A stretch of 64,000 nt of DNA. Origin: Verrucomicrobiia bacterium (GTDB lineage: Bacteria > Verrucomicrobiota > Verrucomicrobiia > Limisphaerales > CAIMTB01). This document shows, piece after piece, positions 43,270 through 53,000 of the stretch. A program made the translations under genes and the position numbers. The notes below the pieces were generated by a model that saw only the letters and a list, made by a program, of their open reading frames with translations, searched no databases and was not told the DNA's origin. The first letter of the stretch is position 1. Each line of letters begins with the position of its first letter. The stretch spans positions 204,114 to 268,113 of the forward strand of contig JAHCBA010000002.1 in NCBI GenBank assembly GCA_019634625.1. Direction: 5' to 3'.

Positions 43270-43547
43270 TCGACCTCCTTGAAGCGCTGGGCTCCGATCA
43301 GCCGGCGGATCTGCTCATGATCGTCGTCTTCCTGCCGGTACAGCGCCCGGGCGGTCCTTGCGGGCCAGGGATCGACGGTGGTCAGCCTGCCGGCGGAACG
43401 CTTCAAGGCCTCCACGACCTTCGGAAGTCCGAAGGCGAGAGCCTGGCGCATCAGTTCGGCGCGGCTCAGACCGGTCTCTTCAGCGGCCTTGGCAACGTCC
43501 CGCGCCAGGTGCTCATCGAGTGGAAGGGGATACACGGCGTTGCCCAT
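43266..43547 (-). CDS. Ribbon-helix-helix antitoxin-like protein
   Basis: The product is 93 residues. VYPLPLDEHLARDVAKAAEETGLSRAELMRQALAFGLPKVVEAL is a ribbon-helix-helix: a short strand, two helices and the LSRAE turn. Such proteins form dimers that bind an operator and neutralise a cognate PemK/MazF toxin through the C-terminal tail (here DPWPARTARALYRQEDDDHEQIRRLIGAQ). Its stop codon overlaps the start of the eroded toxin frame. Retention of the antitoxin without toxin could give immunity to related toxins or be a passing stage of decay. Confidence 0.78.
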   Translation of the reverse strand: MGNAVYPLPLDEHLARDVAKAAEETGLSRAELMRQALAFGLPKVVEALKRSAGRLTTVDPWPARTARALYRQEDDDHEQIRRLIGAQRFKEVD

Positions 43548-43698
43548 ATAGGGATCCTATATTCCCCGTCCCCGGGGTCAATCGGATCGGGATGCAGCGA
43601 AGCAGGCGTTTCGGACGCCAGCCGGCTTTCCAGCGTCGGGCCGGGGACGTAGGCTTTCCAACGATGTCGCTGGAGTATCCGTCCGCCGGCCTGTCGTC

Positions 43699-45786
43699 AT
43701 GAACCGTATCCGCCTTCTCTCCGAACAGGTGGCGAACCAGATCGCGGCGGGGGAGGTGGTGGAGCGTCCTGCCAGCGTGGTGAAGGAGCTGGTCGAGAAC
43801 AGCCTGGATGCCGGAGCCACGCGGATTGCCGTGGAAATTGCGGCGGCCGGGCGCGGGCTGATCCGGGTGACGGATGACGGCTCGGGAATGAGCCGGGACG
43901 ATGCGCTGCTGTGCCTCGAACGGCATGCCACGAGCAAGATCACGGCGGCGGACGACCTGATCCGGGTGACCACGATGGGGTTTCGGGGCGAGGCCATCCC
44001 GAGCATTGCCAGCGTCTCGCGGTTTTCGCTGACGACGCGCGAGCGGGACGTGGGGGACGGCACGGCGCCGGGCACGCAGATCGTGATCCACGGCGGCAAG
44101 ATTCTTGAAGTCCGGGAGTCGGGTGGGGCACCGGGCACGGTCATTGAAGTGCGGGGGCTGTTCTTCAATATGCCGGCCCGCCGGAAGTTCCTGCGAAGCG
44201 ACGAGACGGAACGGGCCCACATCCAGCATTGGCTGACGACCGCCGCTCTGGCGCATCCGCATGTGGCGTTCAGTCTGTCGGTCGAAGGGCGCACCGTCTG
44301 GCACCTTCCGGCAGAGGCGGCGCGTGAGACGCCCGCGGACGTCCACCGCAGTCTTCGGGAACGCCTGCGCCTGCTGGTGGGCGACGGACTCGAGTGGGTG
44401 GCCGTCGATGCCGAAGGGGAACTCGGTGCGGCCCGCGTCGCTCCCGAACGGCCCGAAGCTCCGCCCGAAACCTCGCCGCCGTCCCCCGTTCGGATCTGGG
44501 GCTGGATCGGCGCGCCCGGGGTTTCGCGGGCGACGCGGGACGATCAGCATCTTTTCGTGAACCGGCGCCCGGTCGAGAACCGCGGGCTCAACGCCTCGCT
44601 TCTCGAGGGTTACCACAACGCCCTCATGAAGGGCCGTTATCCGATGGCCTGCCTGTTTCTCGAACTCGATCCGGCCGAGGTCGATGTGAACATTCACCCC
44701 GCCAAGCGCGAGGTGAAGTTCCACCGCGAATGGGCGGTGCGCCGGTTCGTGGCCGGCGCCGTGCGCGAAGCCCTCAAGGACTGGCACCTTTCGGCCACCG
44801 GCGGGAACTCCACCCCCTCGGCCGTCCCGCCCAACCCCATCTCAGCCCACGGTCCGGCCGCTGTCGGATCGGAGTCAGGTACGCGGTTGCCGCCGGCTCC
44901 GGTGCAACCGGAGTGGCACCAGGTGACGGGGACGCAACCCGCCCGCCCCTCGACCGCAGCGCCGCTGGCTGCGCCCACACCAAACCCGCCGGCGGGAAGT
45001 GCTCCTCGTGGAGACGCTGCGTCAACGAGCGCTGTGTCAGGTCCGATCGACGGGGTGAAAGCGGACCCAGGGTCGCGGATGGAACCGGATTCGCCTGCCA
45101 CGATCCCTTCCGCAGGCTCATCCGCAGGTCCGGCCGGTGTCCCGTCCGCGTCCGCTCGGGCCGCGACGACGGCGCCGGCGTTGGTTCAGCCCTTGCCGCT
45201 GCTGGCGATTCCGCTTCGGGTGGTCGGGGTGGTAGGCCGGTTGTACGTGGTGCTGGAATCGGATCGCGGTCTGGTGCTGATGGATCAGCACGCGGCCCAC
45301 GAACGGGTGTTGTACGAACAGATGCTGCGACGGATGGAGAAGGGTGACGGGGCACCGTCCCAGCGGCTGCTGCTTCCCGAGACTCTCGAATTGTCCCCGC
45401 GCGACGCGGCGTTTCTGCGGGAGAACCTGACGGCGCTGGGCCGGCTGGGGGTGGGCTTGAGCGAGTTTGGCGAGCGGACCTTCCTGCTGGATGCGTTGCC
45501 GGCCTTTGTGAAGTCGGCGGCGCCGCGGCAGTTCGCTTTGGAGTTGGTGGACGAGTTGCGGGCCGCCGGGTCGTCGGTCAACGCATGGCGGCTCGGCGAA
45601 GCGGTGGTGGCCAAGACAGTGTGCCGCCATTCCGTGAAGGCCAACGATCCGCTGGCCGTTCCGGAGATCGAGGCGCTGCTCGACGACCTGCGCCGGTGCG
45701 ACATGCCGTACACCTGTCCCCACGGCCGCCCCACGCTGATCGAGATGAGCCTCCGCGAACTGGATCGTCGGTTTGGCCGCGTCTGA
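43699..45786 (+). CDS. mutL: DNA mismatch repair protein MutL
   Basis: The product is 695 residues. The GHKL ATPase N-terminus is complete: LSEQVANQIAAGEVVERPASVVKELVENSLDAGA, DDGSGM, RHATSKI and GFRGEAIPSIASVS. DQHLFVNRRPVENRGLNASLLEGY and DVNIHPAKREVKF finish the transducer domain. A Pro/Ala-rich linker (about 370-505) is followed by the C-terminal dimerisation/endonuclease domain with DQHAAHERVLYEQ (the DQHA(X)2E(X)4E metal motif) and CPHGRPT. MutL links MutS recognition to strand nicking and should be endonuclease-active here. mutS is not in the window. The gene starts 151 bp from the divergent antitoxin gene. Confidence 0.96.
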   Translation: MNRIRLLSEQVANQIAAGEVVERPASVVKELVENSLDAGATRIAVEIAAAGRGLIRVTDDGSGMSRDDALLCLERHATSKITAADDLIRVTTMGFRGEAIPSIASVSRFSLTTRERDVGDGTAPGTQIVIHGGKILEVRESGGAPGTVIEVRGLFFNMPARRKFLRSDETERAHIQHWLTTAALAHPHVAFSLSVEGRTVWHLPAEAARETPADVHRSLRERLRLLVGDGLEWVAVDAEGELGAARVAPERPEAPPETSPPSPVRIWGWIGAPGVSRATRDDQHLFVNRRPVENRGLNASLLEGYHNALMKGRYPMACLFLELDPAEVDVNIHPAKREVKFHREWAVRRFVAGAVREALKDWHLSATGGNSTPSAVPPNPISAHGPAAVGSESGTRLPPAPVQPEWHQVTGTQPARPSTAAPLAAPTPNPPAGSAPRGDAASTSAVSGPIDGVKADPGSRMEPDSPATIPSAGSSAGPAGVPSASARAATTAPALVQPLPLLAIPLRVVGVVGRLYVVLESDRGLVLMDQHAAHERVLYEQMLRRMEKGDGAPSQRLLLPETLELSPRDAAFLRENLTALGRLGVGLSEFGERTFLLDALPAFVKSAAPRQFALELVDELRAAGSSVNAWRLGEAVVAKTVCRHSVKANDPLAVPEIEALLDDLRRCDMPYTCPHGRPTLIEMSLRELDRRFGRV

Positions 45787-45818
45787 CCGCCCGCCGCCGG
45801 TTCCCCGGTCTCCCGGTG

Positions 45819-47276
45819 TCAGGCGGAGTAGTCCAGATAGACCGTCCGGGTCCGGGTGTAGAAATCGAGCGCCGCGAGGCCCTGTTCCCGGAAGCTGTCG
45901 GTGCTGCTGCCTTTCACCCCGCCGAACGGGGCCTGGAGTGCCAGGCCGGTGCTGATCTGGTTGACCTTCACCACTCCGGCCTGGATGCGGTCCACGTACC
46001 GAAGCGCCTTGGCAAAATCGCGGGTCACCACGCTGGCGCTGAGGCCGAACTCGACCCCGTTGGCCAGCGCGATCGCATGGTCGAAATCGTCCGCCGCCAG
46101 AATGCCGACCACCGGCCCAAACACCTCCTCGCAGGCGAGCCGCGTGTCCGGTCGGACCTCGTCCAGCACGGTGGGTTCAAGGAACCAGCCATGGGCATGC
46201 TCGCCCTGGTCGAGGCGGCGTCCGCCGAACCGCACCCGGGCGCCCTGGTCGGTGGCGATGCGGACATAGTCGAGATCGGTGTCGCGTTGGGCCTGGCTGA
46301 CAGCGGGTCCCATGGTCACTCCGTCCCGCAGTCCCGATCCGACGACCACGGCGCGGGCCCGGGCGACGAGTTTCTCGGTGAAGGCTTCGAGGACAGGGCG
46401 CTCGACGATGACGCGGCTGGTCGCGGTGCAGGCCTGTCCGGTGAGCCCGAAACCGGCGGTGGCCACCAGCCGGGCGGCAAGATCAAGATCGGCGTCGGCC
46501 AGGACCAGGGTGGGATTCTTGCCTCCCATTTCCATCTGGTTGCGGATCATGCGGGGGGCCAGCGCGGTGTGAAGTCCGGTGCCGACCTGCCGTGAACCCG
46601 TGAAACTCACCGCCGCCACCGCGGGATGGGCGACGACTTCCTCGCCGAAATCGCGTCCCTGGCCGGTGACCACATTGAGCACGCCGGCGGGGAGCCCGGC
46701 TTCGACGAGGGCGAGGGCCAGTTCGAGGGCGAGCGCGGGGGCGGCGCTGGCGGGTTTGAGGACGACCGTGTTGCCGCAAAGGAGGGCGGGGGCGGCCTTC
46801 CAGGCCGGGATGGCCACGGGAAAGTTCCAGGGAGTGATGAGGGCCACGACCCCCAGGGGATCTCTGCGGGTGTACAGCAGGTTGGCTGGCAGATCGTGGG
46901 GCAGGGTCTGTCCGCCAAGCACGTACCCCAGGGCACCGTAATAGCGGAAAATGTCGATGGCCCGCTGCACTTCGCCGGTGGCCTCGGCCAGGGTCTTGCC
47001 CTCTTCGCGGGTCAACCGCTCGGCGAGTGCGGCCTTGCGACTGGCGAGTCCCTGCGACGCCTGACTCAGGATGCGTCCACGGGCCACAGGGGTCAGTGCG
47101 GCCCATTCTGGGAATGCCTTGGCCGCTGCGTCGAAGGCCTGCCGGACGTCGATCCGACCGGAACTCGGGTACGTTGCCACCGTCTGCCGGATGTCGGACG
47201 GATCGAGGGTCTCGAAGGTGCGCCCGTCCCCGGCGCCCACCCATTCGCCGCCAATGAGGTTCTTATAGGTTTGCAT
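45819..47276 (-). CDS. NAD(P)-dependent aldehyde dehydrogenase
   Basis: The product is 485 residues from the ATG at 47276. ALDH superfamily motifs: ITPWNFPVAIPAWK (about 147-160), NTVVLKPAS, SFTGSRQVG, EMGGKNP with Glu249 as general base, and GQACTATSR with catalytic Cys283, then EEVFGPVVGI and APFGGVKGS. It resembles alpha-ketoglutaric semialdehyde (2,5-dioxopentanoate) or succinate-semialdehyde dehydrogenases by the AxxxY/ FRYYGALGYVLGGQTLP region. It oxidises an aldehyde to an acid with NAD(P), in the cytoplasm. No sugar-acid pathway genes are adjacent, so the substrate stays open. It is convergent with mutL. Confidence 0.9.
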   Translation of the reverse strand: MQTYKNLIGGEWVGAGDGRTFETLDPSDIRQTVATYPSSGRIDVRQAFDAAAKAFPEWAALTPVARGRILSQASQGLASRKAALAERLTREEGKTLAEATGEVQRAIDIFRYYGALGYVLGGQTLPHDLPANLLYTRRDPLGVVALITPWNFPVAIPAWKAAPALLCGNTVVLKPASAAPALALELALALVEAGLPAGVLNVVTGQGRDFGEEVVAHPAVAAVSFTGSRQVGTGLHTALAPRMIRNQMEMGGKNPTLVLADADLDLAARLVATAGFGLTGQACTATSRVIVERPVLEAFTEKLVARARAVVVGSGLRDGVTMGPAVSQAQRDTDLDYVRIATDQGARVRFGGRRLDQGEHAHGWFLEPTVLDEVRPDTRLACEEVFGPVVGILAADDFDHAIALANGVEFGLSASVVTRDFAKALRYVDRIQAGVVKVNQISTGLALQAPFGGVKGSSTDSFREQGLAALDFYTRTRTVYLDYSA

Positions 47277-47891
47277 ATCGCACGTTGGGTTGAGCGTTCC
47301 TCACCGCGAAGCCCGGGGGCGAGTCTGGAATGCGCGACACGATCGCGCCGGCGATCGGATCCTCAGGCCGGTATCAAGGCGCTCAACACGGAGTCGAGTG
47401 GAATGGAGAGCGGCGGTTTGGGCGGTTCTGGGGTTGGGTGTCCGCGCTTCAGCGGGTGCCGAGCCGTCGGATTGATCGCCGTTTAGAACGCCTGGTTTAA
47501 AAGGCCTGGCAGATAATTGCTGACGCCCTGTTGCAGCCCGGAGCGGCCATGAGTTGCTTCAGGCCGCAGTGGATTCCGATATTGCCGGTGGGTCAATAAG
47601 AGCCTGCCTGCCTTTATATAATTTCCGACAACATTATTAAGCCTGACTTGTTATGTTAATTCTGGGTCAACTGTATCTAGCCGGTCTTTCTATTTGGTTT
47701 ATTGACTTCGGACCTTGGGACAGGGTTATGGGTCAACAATTTGGATCCTGGCGATTGGGGCGCGAGGACGAAGAAGCCGCGAACCGGGAATGGGCGGTGC
47801 ATCACCAAGACCGGCCCCGCCAATCCTCCCGCTTTCCAGTCCGCTCCCGAGAGAATCGTGCGTGAAGAGGGGGTGCCCGGGGTCCACCCGC
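47277..47891. other. 600-bp non-coding region, partly AT-rich
   Basis: No gene is seen. GGTTGGGTGTCCGCGCTTCA at 47431 matches the hairpin box at 32953. From 47560 to 47740 the sequence is AT-rich (TATATAATTTCC, ACATTATTAAGCC, TTATGTTAATTC) and contains GGGTCAACAA near 47730. It serves as the promoter region of the aldehyde dehydrogenase gene. A 70-codon ORF at 47653-47865 has no protein-like character. Confidence 0.55.
47431..47459. repeat. GGGTGTCC/CTTCAGCG box, second locus
   Basis: Shares GG(C/T)TGGGTGTCC.CGCTTCAGCG with 32953-32978. Both loci are followed within 20-270 bp by AT-rich sequence containing GTCAACAA. This suggests one composite repeat rather than two independent ones. Confidence 0.45.
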
Positions 47892-49004
47892 TCAAGGCCA
47901 CCGGAGACGCCAGAATCGTTCGGCAGCGGCCGGTGCCGGCAGGACAATCTCTTCGTGCTCGGCGGCCGGGGTGATCCTCCGATCCTCCACCCACAGATCG
48001 GGATCGAGCCCGGAGGCGCGTTGCAGCACGTACGTCACTCCGATCTGCCCGCGGACCGTCAGGAGGAATCCGTCGGCGTGGCGGCCCACTTCCAGCAGGG
48101 GCGGGTCGGGCGGTGGTGCGGTGTCGTCGGTCAGGTCGGGAATCCCGTTGCCGTTGGCGTCGTTGGGATCATCGATGCCGATGAAGTAGATCTCGAAGTC
48201 CGGCTCCGGCGTCCCGGGATCGCCATCCCAGAAGGCCAGGGCCCCGAAGTAGTCCTTGGCGTAGTCCGGGTCCCGTTCGACATCGCCAAGGGAGATCTCG
48301 ATGAGCTGGCCGAGGTGATTGGTGAGGGTGCTCTCGCCGATCGCGAAATGGTTCAGGCGATTGGTGGGCTCCCGGGTGAGGTTCATGGGTCCGGCCATGA
48401 AGACCTCCTCGAGGCCGACGCGCCGAAGCATGAGGTGGCCGAGGACCGGATCAGGGCTGGGTTGATAGGTCAGGGTGCCGGCGTACTCGATGATCTCGAA
48501 CCGATGGGTGAACTCCGGCAACGCCCCGAACTCGTCGCTTTCGAGGCGAAGCCTGAGAATGCCGTGGTAATCGCCCGGGGCCCGTTGCCAGGCGATCGTT
48601 CCCTCACCCCACGTGATCTCCGTGGCCCAGTACGCCGTGCCTGTCCACGAGTCGATGCCCTCGGACACCTCGTAGAAGTCGGGAATCCCGTTCTCGTTCG
48701 CATCGAGATGCTCGGGAGCCGGCACCACCAGTTCGCCGAGAAGCGGCTCCGGGAATTCGGGGCCATCCATCCGGAAATAGGTGCCGTGGGTCAGGTCATC
48801 CTCGAAGGTGGAGAAGAATTCGTGGTTCGGCGTCCGCGGATCCGCCGACCCAAAGGCGAGCGTGTACGTCAGGCCCAGTGTTGAAGCCGTGCCGGGTTCG
48901 ACCCGCACCGACAGGGAGAAGAGCCGGACCTGCGCAACGTTCGTGGCGGCTTCCGCGGCCAGCCAGGGAATCAGGGCGAGGAGGAGCAGGATTCCGGGGC
49001 GCAT
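47892..49004 (-). CDS. Secreted hypothetical protein with thrombospondin-3-like calcium motifs
   Basis: The product is 370 residues. Signal peptide MRPGILLLLALIPWLAAEAA with cleavage near residue 20. Two Ca-binding type loops are seen: DANENGIPDFYE (about 101-112) and DANGNGIPDLTDD (about 285-297). The C-terminal 60 residues (GFLLTVRGQIGVTYVLQRASGLDPDLW...AAERFWRLRWP) form the small beta domain that ends many secreted proteins of Limisphaerales-type bacteria. There is no catalytic motif, no PEP-CTERM and no lipobox. Probably an extracellular structural or binding protein; function unknown. Confidence 0.82.
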   Translation of the reverse strand: MRPGILLLLALIPWLAAEAATNVAQVRLFSLSVRVEPGTASTLGLTYTLAFGSADPRTPNHEFFSTFEDDLTHGTYFRMDGPEFPEPLLGELVVPAPEHLDANENGIPDFYEVSEGIDSWTGTAYWATEITWGEGTIAWQRAPGDYHGILRLRLESDEFGALPEFTHRFEIIEYAGTLTYQPSPDPVLGHLMLRRVGLEEVFMAGPMNLTREPTNRLNHFAIGESTLTNHLGQLIEISLGDVERDPDYAKDYFGALAFWDGDPGTPEPDFEIYFIGIDDPNDANGNGIPDLTDDTAPPPDPPLLEVGRHADGFLLTVRGQIGVTYVLQRASGLDPDLWVEDRRITPAAEHEEIVLPAPAAAERFWRLRWP

Positions 49005-49080
49005 CGTGGCGTGTTAACGGCAACGGCCCCGCACCGCAAGCCCGCAGGGAGCACATGCGCCCCCATCGCATGCTGACCCT

Positions 49081-49956
49081 TCACTTCTTCAACCCTTTAC
49101 GGGCTTCACGAAGGGCCTTTCGATCGGCTTCCGTGGGTTCAGGGTAAGCCATCTTCAGCGTCTTGAGCGTCTCAACGATCGCGTGCGAGATGATCAACCG
49201 CGCGTTCTTCTTGTCGTCGGCGGGAACGACATACCAGGGCGCATGGCTTGTGCTGGTGGCGCCTAGGCAGTCGGCATAGGCATCCTGGAAGGCGTCCCAG
49301 TGCTTTCGCATCTCGATGTCCGCCGGGCCCAGCTTCCAGTTTTTTTCGCCCTCATCGATTCGGGCGAGGAAGCGGCAACGCTGCTCCTCCTTCGAGAGGT
49401 GGAGGAAGAACTTCACGATCCGCGTGCCGTTGCGGTGGAGGTAATCCTCCATGTTCACGATATCCCGGTACCGTTCGCGCCACAGTGCGGGTGGCCGGAC
49501 GAATTCCTCGGGGACGCGCTGCCGGGCGAGCACATCCGGACGCACCCGCACGATCAGCACCTCCTCATAGTAGGACCGGTTGAAGATCCCGATGCGGCCC
49601 CGCTCCGGCAGACGTCGATGGGTGCGCCACAGGAAATCGTGATCGAGTTCCTCCGAACTCGGCTCCTTGAAGCTGGACACCTGACAGCCCTGGGGATTGA
49701 CGCCCGACATCACATGCCGGATGGCGCCGTCCTTCCCCGCGGCGTCCATCCCCTGGAAGATCAGGAGCAGAGCATACCGGTTGTGGGCGTACAGAACGCT
49801 TTGAAGGTCCCTCAGCTCGGACACGTACTCCTCGAGCCGCTGCGCATACTCCTTCTTGGTCTGGTACAACGGCTTCACTTCGGTCGGGCGCCGTGTCAGA
49901 TCGACCTTCGACCCGGGCTCGATCCGGTAGTCCTCGAGATGACATTTGATCTTCAT
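49081..49956 (-). CDS. Polyphosphate kinase 2 family protein
   Basis: The product is 291 residues from the ATG at 49956 ([16 protein letters not shown]); an open frame upstream overlaps the divergent 1759-residue protein gene. Walker A is GMDAAGKDG (about 73-81), [27 protein letters not shown] follows, and the lid [16 protein letters not shown] is next. [22 protein letters not shown] and [19 protein letters not shown] complete the PPK2 fold. It transfers phosphate between polyphosphate and nucleotides; the sequence is nearest to the class III (AMP/ADP-using) pattern, which is inferred. Not related to PPK1. Cytoplasmic, single gene. Confidence 0.92.
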   Translation of the reverse strand: MKIKCHLEDYRIEPGSKVDLTRRPTEVKPLYQTKKEYAQRLEEYVSELRDLQSVLYAHNRYALLLIFQGMDAAGKDGAIRHVMSGVNPQGCQVSSFKEPSSEELDHDFLWRTHRRLPERGRIGIFNRSYYEEVLIVRVRPDVLARQRVPEEFVRPPALWRERYRDIVNMEDYLHRNGTRIVKFFLHLSKEEQRCRFLARIDEGEKNWKLGPADIEMRKHWDAFQDAYADCLGATSTSHAPWYVVPADDKKNARLIISHAIVETLKTLKMAYPEPTEADRKALREARKGLKK

Positions 49957-50054
49957 GGGGGCGTCACCATGCCGGCCCGGAAAAGGTCCATCCCTCAAAA
50001 TGGGTATTCCCGGGCTGCAGCGTTGCCGATCAGCATCGCGAAGATCGACGGTCC

Positions 50055-53000
50055 ATGAAAAGCCTTGTTCGTCCCCGCTCCACCCAAATTCCACTCGTTA
50101 CGCTGGCTGGCCTGTTTGCCGCAAGTGCGGTGGCGTCTCCGCCTCCGACGCCGACCCTGTTCCTGGAACCTACCCCTACCGGGGCATTGCACCTGGTCTG
50201 GCAATCCCCCTTCGCGCGGTTCGTACTCGAGTCGGCGCCCGCCCTTCCCGCCGCCGCCTCATGGACACCGGTCCAGCGGGCCGCCACTGAGTCGGAGGGG
50301 ACATTCCGCGTCCAGGTTCTGCCAGGAGCGGATGCCCGCTTCTACCGCCTGCGGCTGCCCCTCACCCAGGTGACGGAGACCTCGCCGCGGCAGGGGGAAC
50401 TGGGCGTCTCGGTCGGTCGCGAGACGGTCGTGCGGTTCAGTTCCGCCCTGGCGTCCACGGCGACCGTCGGGCTGGATCGGTTCTACGCGCTGCATGCCGG
50501 GCGCCGCCTGCTGACACGGGTGGAGGTCTCCCAGGACCGGCGACGCGCCACGCTGTTCTACCTCGAACCATTGCCGGGCAACGCCCGCCTGACCGTGGTC
50601 TTCAATGGCGACGATCTGCAGGACGAATGGGGTTGGCCCCTGGATGCCGATGGCGACGGCGTCCCCGGAGGCGAGGCGCGTTTCTGGTTCGATACCCTGA
50701 ACCTCACGGCCATCGCCGGAACCGCCGTCGTCGGAAATGTGTATGCCGCGGAGCCTGAGACCGGCGCCGATGGGTCATCGCGGAACCGCCCGCTGGCCGG
50801 CGTCACTGTCTCGGTGGACGGACGGGAACAGGATCTGCGGGCCGTCACGGATGCCCAGGGGTTCTTCCGCCTTCAACCGGTCCCGGCGGGGCGCTTCTTC
50901 GTGCACATCGACGGCCGCACCGCCCTCGACAGCGCCTATCCGAACGGCGCGTATTATCCGACGGTCGGCAAGTCCTGGGACGCCGTGGCCGGGGTGACCA
51001 CCAACCTCGCCGGGGGCACCGGGGAGATCTTCCTGCCGCGCATCCAGGGAGATGCCATGGTCTCCGCCAGCGCCAGCCAGGCCACCGTGGTGTCCTTTGC
51101 CCCGGCTGTGGTGGAGGACCATCCCGAACTGGCCCAGGCCCGGATCGTGGTTCCACCCAACTCGCTGTACGCGAACGATGGAAACCGCGGGGGTCGCATC
51201 GGGCTCGCCCCGGTCCCCTCGGATCGATTGCCCGGTCCGCTGCCGACCGGACTGGAGTTGCCGTCGGTCTTCACCGTGCAGACCGACGGTCCGGGCAACT
51301 TCGACCGCCCGGCGTCCGTGTGCCTCCCGAACATCCCCCAGATGGTTCCTGGTGCCCCGCTGCCGCCGGGAACGCGACGCGACCTGATCTCGTTCGATCA
51401 TAAGAAGGGCGTCTGGGAGAGTGTCGGGCCCATGTCCGTGGCCGCCGACGGCTCGCTGCTTTGCACGGACCCGGGCGTCGGCATCCGCGAACCCGGCTGG
51501 CATGGGGCCGGCGTCCCGGCCTTCCGCGGTTCCCCGAATGTGGGTTCCGGACCCGGCACCGGTACCGGCACGGGCGCAGGGGCGTCCGGAGGCTCTTCCG
51601 GTGGGGCCGGCTCGGGAACCGGCGGCGACGGAGTCCTGGGCGGTTCCGCACCCGGCGGGCACAACCCCGGTTCTCCGGGTTCAGGCGGGGGCGGACCCAG
51701 TCCGGGCGGCAGTTCGGGCAGTGGTTCCGGTTCAGGCGGGGGCGGGCCGGGAGGCGGTGGACCGGGGGGTGGAGGCGGCGGCGGCGCGGATTCCGAACCT
51801 TCCTGTCCCGAGGGCGGCCTCGACCCGTGCCTGGCCCGGGCCAATGCGGAGAAGAAGCGCTGCGACGAAGCCAAGCACGCGTCCCTCGACAAGTACGGCA
51901 AGCAGTGTCAGGAGGCCGAACGCCGCCTGGGCCGCAATCATCCCGCCGTCCGGGCCTGCCTCGACTCCTACGCGCGCCTCTACTTCCAGGCGACGCTCAA
52001 CTGCAATCAACTCAAGACAGACTTCACCGCCGCCTGCGCCCCGTGCGTCCCCGGCGATGTCATGCCGTCGCCCCTGCTGGCCGGGCCGATGCCCCATCCG
52101 GCCGGTGCGGCGTCGTCCGTCCGGCCCCACGGCGTGCCGGGCGCCTCCGAGGACCTCCTCGAACTTCTGGAACAGGCCGGGGCGCTGCTGGCCTCGTATG
52201 TCATGAACGATCAGGAGATTCCCGAAGCGGCACGCCTTCAGGCCGAAGGCTGGATCGCCCAAGCCGAATCCCGGGCCGGTGGCGACCTCGGGATGCATTT
52301 CTTCCGGGAAGGCCTTCTCACCGAGGAGCTGGGGGCGGCCGTCTTCCTGTCCTTCGGTGAGGACCCCGGCAATGCGCCTCCCTATCCGGTGCCGTTTCGT
52401 GCCGTGGTGGATCGACCGGAGGGACTGTTCTCCATCCGGGGCGAGACCGAGGCGTTCGGGGCTTACCAGTTCTTTGTGCCGCAGGACGGGCTCCTGCTGC
52501 ACATCGAGTTCTACGACCCGCGCGCCGGAACCTATGCCATCGTCTTCCCCAATCGGTCGCCCGGATCCGCCCTCCAGGCCCCACGCCTGCACCTGCACTC
52601 CCTTCCCGTCGATGCACCCGATCGCGATGGAGACGGACTGCCGGACTTCGCGGAGGTCGTCCTGGGCACCCATCCCGAAAACCCCGACACCGATGGCGAC
52701 GGCGTCCCGGACGGTACCGAGGTCGCGCAAGGCGCCGATCCACTCGATGGCATCGCCGTCCGTCCCGGCGTGATCGCTGCCGTCGAGATGCCGGGCAGGG
52801 CCGTGGACGTCGCAGCCGACGATGATCTGGCCATCGTCGCCGCGGGTCAGAGTGGCGTTGCCGTCTTTGATCTCGCCAATCCCCTTCGCCCCATTCTCGC
52901 CGCCCAGGTCGATACCCCGGGCGACGCCCGGGGCGTCGCGATGTCCGCGCGCCATGTTGCCGTGGCGGACGGGCCGCAGGGACTCGCCATCCTCGATCTC

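Noticed and set aside
47653-47865. 70-codon ORF in the AT-rich intergenic region
   Set aside because: No homologous pattern or ribosome binding site; the composition looks like random sequence.
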